From Hypholoma sublateritium FD-334 SS-4 (Eukaryota > Basidiomycota > Agaricomycetes > Agaricales > Strophariaceae), in assembly GCA_000827495.1 (NCBI GenBank), contig KN817584.1:160599-174163 (forward strand): 13,565 nucleotides of DNA, in the 5' to 3' direction. Below the pieces are notes generated by a model. That model did not search any database, was not told the origin of the DNA, and saw only the letters and a list, made by a program, of their open reading frames with translations. The translations under genes were made by a program, and so were the position numbers. This document shows, piece by piece, positions 1-6,551 of this stretch (positions within the stretch are counted from its first letter, which is position 1; the number at the start of each line of letters is the position of its first letter).

Positions 1-412
1 CCGAGCAACTTGTTGATAAGTTTCTTTGTTGGATTGAATAGTCTATACAGTAGCAAATTAACAAATTTAACCCAAAGCTAAAAATGCAAATAATTAAACT
101 TACAGCAATAGCAGTCACAATTTCCAGTGCAATTCCAGCTGATCCTTTGATCCACGGATGTCCTGGAATTCCATCTCCCAAAGCTAAGAGAATTCTCAAG
201 CCAGTCATGAGGTTAGTAAGATCTCCAGTTCCAGGTANAGGCATTCTGGCCATATGAGCAGTGGCCGTCAATGCCATNGCGGGGTGCACAGCAGCGAAAG
301 GTACGTGAAGGATTACAGCNAGAGCATTGCCAATCTCGGGAGCATCCCTGTCGTGCGGTAACATCAGATCAAGGCCAGCNGCGGNAGGAGNGGTCTGAGA
401 GTTGTCGGTCAT
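1..412 (-). CDS. Partial gene: N-terminal part of an MLKL_NTD-like (helical bundle) NLR/kinase-type protein
   Basis: Predicted CDS complement(join(<1..42,104..412)), cut by the left window edge. The ATG is at 412-410. Exon 1 gives 103 codons and ends in phase 0. The intron at 43-103 (61 nt) has a GTAAGT donor and a TATAG acceptor. Exon 2 continues in frame for 14 codons to the edge. The 117 visible residues start MTDNSQT, have a Pro/Gly-containing stretch, then a segment around GHPWIKGSAGIALEIVTAIA followed by SNKETYQQVAR. The W-[IVL]-K-G-x-A-x-I-A-L-x-I pattern followed by x-N-K-E-x-Y/C-x-x-[LV]-A resembles the N-terminal four-helix region (MLKL_NTD/HeLo-like) found in agaricomycete NACHT proteins and kinases, where it is thought to act in oligomerisation or membrane targeting. 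That assignment is from memory of the family. The downstream domain is outside the window. Six Ns lie in exon 1, three at third codon positions. The gene call is fairly sure, the function only moderate. Confidence 0.68.
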   Translation of the reverse strand, partial: MTDNSQTXPXXAGLDLMLPHDRDAPEIGNAXAVILHVPFAAVHPXMALTATAHMARMPXPGTGDLTNLMTGLRILLALGDGIPGHPWIKGSAGIALEIVTAIAVSLIICIFSFGLNLLICYCIDYSIQQRNLSTSCS

Positions 413-926
413 GTTGTAAATGTGCGGTGAGGCGGAGAGATGAGCTAGGATGCGCTTATCGATGGACGACGATGAGAGTCAGAAAGCAAAGAGCAATGAT
501 GCTGTGCGGTACAGCAGCGGTGCAAGTTGGGTACAAGTATTCCCAAGGTTGACAGATGCCTCCGTGGTCCACGCATCCGGCCTTACTTGCATCGCGGCCT
601 CATCCAAAGAGCCGTCGTAGTCGCGCCTAATGCCTAGCAAGCACGCTCAGTAAGTCTTTGCTCACATCTTTCACGCAGATGTTGTCCATCGTACGGTGTA
701 CCAGCGCCTTTTCACTGATCTCTAGTCTCTAGCACATCTGCCAGGTTTTCCGCCATTCTGGTCTTTGATCACCTCCTCTCCCATGCCGTTGCGCCCCTCC
801 GGTGGCCTGTCCACGCTTCATACACTTGATCACTCTCTTACTCTCGCGTTCTCGTCTATCCCCTAATGTGCCCCATCAAAATAAGCGCTTCCAGTATTCG
901 TCGCGATAGCTGGAGTACTCGTAATC
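413..926. promoter_or_regulatory. Possible divergent promoter region with a CT-rich tract
   Basis: This stretch lies upstream of the minus-strand gene starting at 412 and of a possible plus-strand start at 927. On the plus strand, 720-865 is clearly pyrimidine-rich (runs of CTCTCT, CTCCTCTCCC and similar), the kind of CT tract often found just upstream of transcription starts in filamentous fungi. No convincing TATA box was seen. The open frame around 271-552 has no codon pattern that I would call coding. Confidence 0.25.
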
Positions 927-1448
927 ATGGACACTGTCCAGGTGCGTATCAAACTCTGTTATTCCCGTCTGAATACCAAGTGATTATTGGCCAATGGCCA
1001 AATTACGACGCCGCTGCGACCGGTCGCTCTGCCCATCACACATCCCGGCCCTCGTCTACTACGAGTTGGCGACGTCGTAACAGCTGTTCCTGTGCGTCAT
1101 TTTATTGCAATCCTTCAATCCCTGTCTGNATATTGATACCCCATGTGACGACCCTTCCCAATCTTACAGGCCACCGAATGAATCGTGGATCCAGACGACA
1201 ACTTCTCGCGAGGCCGATATTCATGTTTCCAAAAAGACAGGTAATTTCCCANTGAAAGTTTAGTACTTTCTGCCTTACCTGACGNCGGCATTGNACCAGC
1301 AAAGACAGCTCTGACTCGAAGAGCACGGGTCGCGATCCGTGCGGCAGTACCTGCCACCGACGAANCGATGCCAGTCCTTGCTCTCACCTGGATCTCGACG
1401 ATAGAGGAAGAAGGGATAANACGGGGTTCCTACCAGTGCNTTGCGTGA
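927..1448 (+). CDS. Candidate small secreted protein, three exons, unrecognised
   Basis: Low-confidence model join(927..941,1084..1240,1300..1448), 106 residues. The start MDTVQ is followed by donor GTGCGT at 942. The acceptor GTAACAG ends at 1083. Exon 2 begins with the hydrophobic run LFLCVILLQSF, so the N terminus would read like a signal peptide. The second intron (1241-1299, GTAATT...ACCAG) restores the frame, and exon 3 ends at TGA 1446-1448. The two junction phases agree, and the start follows a CT-rich tract. Against it: the first intron is long (142 nt) for this sequence, all four Ns inside the exons (1129, 1365, 1420, 1440) fall at codon positions 1 or 2, and a competing model exists on the other strand (exon ending at 1388, donor GTGAGA, branch-like TACTAAAC, acceptor CAN at 1254-1252). 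No family is recognised. Confidence 0.25.
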
Positions 1449-1560
1449 TAATATCTTCTGCGAAATGTACTTATACGCCAACTCATCCGCTCTGTGAATA
1501 TCCACTGCAATACTTGTGCGACTGGCGTCACTGACCGCCGCTTGTCGCTTCCATTACGTT

Positions 1561-1579
1561 CTACCCCATCGTAGGGTAG
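1561..1579. repeat. 6-bp hairpin CTACCC/GGGTAG
   Basis: CTACCC (1561-1566) pairs with GGGTAG (1574-1579) across a 7-nt loop. It resembles telomeric text only by chance of sequence and is not repeated. Confidence 0.3.
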
Positions 1580-1615
1580 CGATATGATGGTCCNTCGCGG
1601 TCTTCGTACATGTAC

Positions 1616-1648
1616 ATATTAGTTAATGTCATCAATGTCAATATTAGT
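1616..1648. repeat. Nested short direct repeats (A-B-B-A)
   Basis: ATATTAGT occurs at 1616-1623 and 1641-1648. Between them AATGTCA occurs twice, at 1625-1631 and 1634-1640. The four elements are nearly contiguous. Confidence 0.5.
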
Positions 1649-1761
1649 ACCTACATTGCATGTAGCAGTGTACTCGAATAATTAGCTCTTTTGCCCTTTC
1701 ATCCTGTCGTTTTATTCGAATCAAACATATCGTACGCAACCACCAGAACATACACATGTAA

Positions 1762-1998
1762 AGNATCACACCTGGGGGAGTCTGTCCCATAGACACAAGT
1801 GCGCNGACAACAGAATATGCGNAAGAAACGTGGCCGGTTGCAAGAGAGGAGATGCAGTTATCCGTCGAACGCAGCTTCGACAAATCGAAGACGCAATCTG
1901 TAAACGAAGTAGGTCATTTGCACAGATTTCCGAGCCACTCTGCGTCATCCGATCTGTCCGCGGCATCGAGTACACGGACGTTGGATGACACACACTAG
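1762..1998 (+). other. Coding-like open frame without an ATG at its start, unrecognised
   Basis: The frame is open for 78 codons after a TAA at 1759-1761, up to TAG 1996-1998. Its composition is protein-like: an acidic/basic middle section around VAREEMQLSVERSFDKSK, then a Ser-rich tail. Codons mostly begin with a purine. It could be an internal exon: a GTAGGT donor in phase 0 near 1909 would join the open frame starting at 2041. Ns at 1805 and 1822 fall at codon positions 2 and 1, which argues weakly against constraint. A 90-codon frame is open on the opposite strand. No homologue is recognised. Confidence 0.2.
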
Positions 1999-2040
1999 CG
2001 CCAGAACACAAAGTCGTTCGATCCTCCAAGCGATGCATAG

Positions 2041-2208
2041 GTGGACCGTAGAAACGTCAAGACTGACGTCGCGGTCTTCGGTCTGCAGTACCTCGTAGCA
2101 AGCTCAGATGCGGAGAACCGTCACGTATTTCTACGCTGCGGGCTCACGGATCGTGCAGAGAGCCTGCGACGCAGCATGGAGGACATGCAGACCCCGAGAA
2201 CGGGTTGA
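2041..2208 (+). other. Possible terminal exon (55 codons), unrecognised
   Basis: The frame is open directly after a TAG at 2038-2040 that could be a splice acceptor (GCATAG). It runs 55 codons to TGA 2206-2208. The translation contains KTDVAVFGLQYLVASSDAE and later RAESLRRSMEDMQ, with a purine-first codon pattern. There is no ATG at its start, so it is meaningful only as an exon. It may continue the frame at 1762-1998, but the link is a guess. No family is recognised. Confidence 0.2.
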
Positions 2209-2534
2209 TGCACTNAAATTCAGTGGTANGTTTGAGTGAGCGCACAGAAGGAAGTGCGTATTCCAGACAGGCTTCTTCTTGTACAGACAGTANGGAGACG
2301 GGTTCCGANGTNCGTGTTANGTACGCCAGAGAGAAGGCCGCAGNGAAGTATCGCCAGTNTGAAACGGCGCTGCAGTAACGTTAGACCTCAATAAGACATC
2401 TGACAAGAAAAACATACCAAAGCTTATCCCATAATATCGCACACGACGAACCCATCGCTGGCCGTTTGGCGGACACGGTGCACCGATCCCGTAGCGAGTA
2501 GCGAGCGCCTGTTCGGTGTAGCCGCCCTCTCGCG
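2209..2534. other. No gene seen; dense in ambiguous bases
   Basis: Eight Ns occur between 2215 and 2359. I see no open frame, RNA gene or repeat that I could support. Confidence 0.5.
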
Positions 2535-2756
2535 ATGCGCCGTCACAGCTCCAAGGACGCCGCGGCGGACTTTGCGCTGCGCTTCTACAGCAACCTCGAC
2601 TTGGTAGGTGACGTCGAGGACGGCGTGGAGGCTAGAGTATCTGCCCGAGCACTCGTACGGCCGTATTTCATCCAAAAGGTGCATGTTGACGTTGACCCGC
2701 AAAGAAAGGCAATGTCCAAGTGTGAGCGCCTTTTGCCTCCGGTACATAGGAGATAA
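2535..2756 (+). other. Possible coding fragment, unrecognised
   Basis: This is an ATG-started frame of 73 codons. Its first two thirds have GC-ending, purine-first codons (GAC GCC GCG GCG GAC, GAC GTC GAG GAC GGC GTG). It reads through DAAADFALRFYSNLDLVGDV. The opposite strand is open over the same stretch, so the direction is not certain. There is no identifiable domain. It could be one exon of a gene or chance in GC-rich DNA. Confidence 0.18.
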
Positions 2757-3301
2757 GAATCGCAGCTTAAACAGAGAATCAGCACNCATCGATGAAANTA
2801 TGNAATGGATAATTGTACGTACTCGNATCNNACACTAGTTCNGCCATCCTGATTCCGGCCCAAGATCTCGCTACTGCGAACGATCTGCGTCGATATCGCC
2901 ATGCACTGGAAGAATTCTCAAGAAAAAGCGCGCTCCAGCCTCTTCACGATTCGTGCGTCGCTTTGGCTCGGTGATTTCTCGTCAGCATATTGTCCTGTCC
3001 TAAACTCTATAGGAATGTATGCGGAGTAGGATAACATCACACACACCTCTCCAGTCCGATATTCCTGCGTGCCAGGCGTCGTTTCGCCTCGACTTTCTCC
3101 CATGCCGAAGACACTGATACCGTGATCGTAAAGTGCGCGTCCGTGAGATTCTCGTTACTCGAGCATCCGGCAGAGTGGGATCTGAGACAGTGGCGTTACT
3201 GAAGCTTCATACACTAAGCCGTCGCGGTCAGTGAGCATATGAAGAATAAAGAAAAAGGACACGTACATATGGCGACGGTCAGATTCCTAAATAATTGATG
3301 A
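2757..3301. other. No supported gene
   Basis: Seven Ns lie between 2786 and 2842, including two adjacent ones (2830-2831). A 61-codon minus-strand frame (2918-3103, starting MGESRGETTPG) contains a possible 40-nt intron (GTGTGT...CTATAG), but its two halves do not give a convincing product. Confidence 0.4.
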
Positions 3302-4274
3302 GTTGAGGATGCGGCCACGGATTCGACGACTCGACATGCATATTTCGCCGTGCTCCCGCATTTCTGGGACGCACCCGAAAGAATTCCGAGCGTATTCCAT
3401 CCAAAAGATCGTGTCGTTCGAAATATAAGAGCGTCGGTTGGTAGTTCTTGGCCTATCGTCGTCATTCGCGCGACCAGGGGCTACGAGCGGAGCTGAACAG
3501 ACGAAAGATCCATTTCGTGTCCTTCGCAATGTCGAGGAACAAGCGCGGGTCACGTCCCGATTTGTTCATATTCTTGAATTGCTAGCGGACTGTGGTCCGG
3601 TCTCGCGGCCGTATACGGAACGGCAGGATGTACGTTGGCGTTCTGCGGCCGGCGCAGACGATTCGAGTCCGGCAGCGAAGTGGCTAATATGACGCCGTCG
3701 TCTAGGCTCGTGCAGTGCTGGCCCGGAGCCAGGTGCGATAGGCAGGGAGAAGCTGACCACCATCTCTATGCGTTTGCGTTAAGGCTGTTGGGGTACGGGT
3801 CAGCGAAGTACAAGGGAGGCGCGGAACATGTAGGATGGGGATGCTGTGGACGGGGTGTGGTCGAGGAGCGGTGGAAGGAGGAGGCCGAAGGAAGGGGACG
3901 TACCATGCGTTTGACAGTCCTCAGAAGTAGTTGAACAACAGACGAGGTCCACGAAAGCGCCGTTTGGCGGGCAGCGACGGTGGAACATACGCATAAGTTC
4001 ACTTTGAGGGCGCGGAGGCCAGCCCGGTCTCATAACTCGGATGCGAGGTGGTTCGGGGGCGGGCATCGAGGAATCAGACCGGCACGGACTTGTGATGGCG
4101 CAGCGGGGCACGGCGGGCTTCGAAGGGGGTCCCGAAGTCAAGAGGCTTGCGGGCGGGGAGTTCATGGACCTTCGTGTATGTGCTCTTTCTGGTGAAGCCG
4201 CTGCGTGCATGCGGAAGAGAAACGGGATGTTCCGGAGCGCGCATCTACAGGCGTGCGCCACCAGCATGACTTGA
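3302..4274 (+). pseudogene. Coding-like tract that changes frame repeatedly; possible decayed gene, unrecognised
   Basis: Successive plus-strand frames look coding by their purine-first, GC-ending codons. They are 3302-3493 (64 codons, from VEDAATDSTTRHAYF), about 3429-3692 (contains TKDPFRVLRNVEEQARVTSR), 3635-3934 (ends MRLTVLRSS) and 4041-4274 (contains GFEGGPEVKRLAGGEFMDLR). The frames overlap and each ends in a stop, so no single product can be read. Short introns could explain some changes, but I could not find a consistent set of splice sites. There are no ambiguous bases here, so simple base-call noise is a weaker explanation than real decay or missed introns. The plus strand is G-rich over 3780-4150. 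No family is recognised, and chance openness in GC-rich DNA remains possible. Confidence 0.25.
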
Positions 4275-4442
4275 GAGGCGACGTCCGACGAAGATAAACA
4301 AACCATCGAGAGTTTCCAGCCCACTTTGATGGGTGCAAAGCCTGGCAAACACTGGGATATTTTGATCGATGTACTACAAGTAATCCTCTTCGTCGACGTC
4401 GTCCAAGAACCAATTCGCCGCAGCCTTATCCCGGAATCGCTT

Positions 4443-5735
4443 TCAGCACCCTTGCTTTATCACCCCAGCGAGCGCCACTGCCATCTCGTAGTGTTCGCTG
4501 GGCACCCAGGTTTCCGCCTCGAAACCAAACAAGCCTCGGGTCCCCTCAACATTCTCGCCCACGACTTGCAGCTCTGCGCCCAGCTCCGTCGTCTCACGCA
4601 CGTGCTCAGGCGCGAACGCAACCGGACACGGCACGCCTCCCCCACACGCCCCCGCCCGCCACACCGTCGTCGCCTCTACCAGCGCGGTCTTCCGCGCGTG
4701 CGTCTCGCCCTCAACGGCGCACCGGCCAACTCGACGCGGTGGATGAGCATGGCCGCGGGGTCCGATAGCATACCGCGATGGAGCCCTTGACGTAGTGGAA
4801 ACGGACGAGCCGGCCGTGATACACCCCCTCGCGCGGCTCTGGCCGCATTCGCCTAGCGCATCCACGGTACACCGGCGAGGGTGGCGGATACAGAAGTGGG
4901 GCGCGGCTAATTTCTCGGAGACGGGCGCGGGTGTGACGAGCAGGTAGCGCGCGAGGTTCTGGGCGTGCGCCAGCGGGGCCTGCTCCGCCGATTCGTGTCC
5001 GTAAGCCTCCCTCCCATCTTTCACGCAGAACGGGCGCAGCGCCCACCCGAGCTGCTCCGGATATGCTAGCCCCTGCGAGCCACCGCTACGCGCGCCGCCT
5101 CCGCGTTTTCGTCGTCTCAAATCCCAATCAGCGCCAAAACTCCAGCGAAACAAAATGCAGAGCGCGGCGTACACGATCCCCTGTCCCCGTCGAGCTGCGC
5201 CCGCCTGCTACACCACATACGCAACCTGTCGTCTGGCCCGACGCAGGAGCGCCCGTCGCTGAACGGGACACCCCGCCTCCCTGCCGCCCCCTCCAGGTCG
5301 GCGGCATAGCAGAGGCTCCGGCCAGCCGCGAAGGGAATCGCCACCATGTGAGCTGTGCACGCTGGCGCAGGACCGCTACAACATCCACGTCCCCGGGCGA
5401 GGCCCCGCCACACGTCGCTGCGCTCCATACTCCATTAAGAAATGCCCCTCGCCACCGCGCTGTCCGCCGCCGAACGGGCAGCGCAGCGGCGCGGAGGCCG
5501 CGCGTTGTCGCTACCTCGCTGGCGACGGCGTAGAAATTTTGGGCCGTGGCGGGGTGTGGGATGCGCGCGCCCATCTCGCAGCCATCGTGCAGTGTGATGA
5601 GGAACGTCCGCCTCGGCGAGCTTCGCAAATGTTGCGATGTTCTGAGAGCTCCGGCCCACAGCCTGCGCCGCAAGTCGACAAAGCCCGTCGCCGTCGAGCT
5701 CGCGTCACACTCTGCGCCCTGCGAGGCGGAGCTCA
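4443..5735 (-). pseudogene. GC-rich coding-like tract with frame changes; possible decayed gene, unrecognised
   Basis: Read on the minus strand from an ATG at 5735 (MSSASQGAECDASSTATGF), coding-like sequence continues to a TGA at 4443, but the reading jumps between frames. The pieces include SSQNIATFAKLAEADV, then GARIPHPATAQNFYAVASEV, then HMVAIPFAAGRSLCYAADLE, then GWALRPFCVKDGREAYGHES, and finally a 243-codon frame ending around ETTELGAELQVVGENVEGTR. Minus-strand codons are purine-first and end in G/C, and the plus strand is strongly C-rich (4540-4700), fitting transcription of the minus strand. It faces the tract at 3302-4274 convergently. I tested glycosyltransferase, thioesterase and oxidoreductase signatures by eye and found none. 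It could be a pseudogene, a multi-exon gene, or random open frames in about 65% GC DNA. Confidence 0.25.
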
Positions 5736-6311
5736 TTGTGTTAACTAAACGCACGCGATTACGGATTAGACATATACGCCGGCGAACGATGTATAAGACC
5801 TACAGCCAGCGTCCCGACGCATAGTCGAAGAAGTCGTCAGGAGAGTCTGAGAGGCTGGAGAATGCCCGATGTCGTGCCACGTAGTTGCCAGCAAGTCCGC
5901 GTAAAGTTAGAGATTGAGGAGGATATACGGGCTGGATGCAGCGCTGACAGAGGACGGCGCGGATGTGCAGAGATCGAGACTGGTATCGAACTGGAGACAC
6001 GCCCCGCACGCCCATGGGAGGGAGTGGTGCATGGTTGGAACTTGGAAGAGGGATCATCTGGGATCATCGATCAAGTTCAAACATGAATGCATGAATTCTC
6101 ACACAGCCACTGATGGGCCTCGTGAAAGGAGCGTTTCTCAAGAGTTTCTGCGACTTTCTTTAACCATGCCTCCTTCGCCACGCCGTCAAGCGTCGCTCCG
6201 CCGCCGCCGCCAGCTACGCACAGCCAGCATCTACTACCACTACTGTAGATCCGTGCGCTTCGCCCCGCCTCGCTGGGCCGCGTCGCTGTACGGGCCGAGG
6301 TCTTTGATCAT

Positions 6312-6351
6312 ACGCGTCGCGTCGCGTCGTGGGATTTGTCACTAGACGCGT
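6312..6351. promoter_or_regulatory. Two ACGCGT (MCB-like) hexamers
   Basis: ACGCGT occurs at 6312-6317 and 6346-6351. In fungi this palindrome is the core of the MBF (Mbp1-Swi6) cell-cycle element. No gene start is close enough to give the pair a clear target, and the local CG-rich run makes chance likely. Confidence 0.12.
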
Positions 6352-6523
6352 CGACGACGCGCATGAGCTAAAAATAGGTAAGCATGTCCCACTGTCGACG
6401 TAAAATCAGCTCAACTCCAATTACGGGGGTGAGGGGGTATACACAACGACAACTAAATAATACGCCGCAGTATTCGAGGTTGATATCTATCAACTGTCTA
6501 CGAGGCTTGTCCCGGGAATAAGG

Positions 6524-6543
6524 CCAATTCCTTGAACAATTGG
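6524..6543 (-). other. Small hairpin in the 3' UTR of the AIF-like gene
   Basis: CCAATT (6524-6529) and AATTGG (6538-6543) form a 6-bp perfect inverted repeat around an 8-nt loop. It lies 9-28 nt after the AIF-like stop codon. It may be a 3' UTR structure, but a stem this short can occur by chance. Confidence 0.2.
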
Positions 6544-6551
6544 GTCGTTGC

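Larger units (their letters stand above)
5736..6551. other. Intergenic; 3' side of the AIF-like gene
   Basis: No gene is supported. The stretch holds a short (CGCGT)-like run at 6312-6328, two ACGCGT hexamers and a small hairpin just downstream of the AIF-like stop codon. No canonical AATAAA was seen on the minus strand downstream of that stop. Confidence 0.4.

Noticed and set aside
1323..1342. GCACGG/CCGTGC hairpin
   Set aside because: A short 6-bp stem inside candidate coding sequence, within what is expected by chance.
1561..1579. Telomere-like CTACCC/GGGTAG
   Set aside because: Single copies only, arranged as a small hairpin. There is no tandem array.
2918..3103. 61-codon minus-strand frame with a possible 40-nt intron
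   Set aside because: The two halves do not join into a better product, the intron would be very short, and no family likeness is seen.
3655..3672. Second B-box-like text (GATTCGAGTCC)
   Set aside because: No matching A box or acceptor stem is found upstream or downstream.
4443..5435. Possible UDP-glycosyltransferase N terminus suggested by HMVAIPFAAGRSLCYAA
   Set aside because: Only a superficial likeness to the family's first motif. The nucleotide-sugar binding signature and the rest of the fold are missing in all frames.
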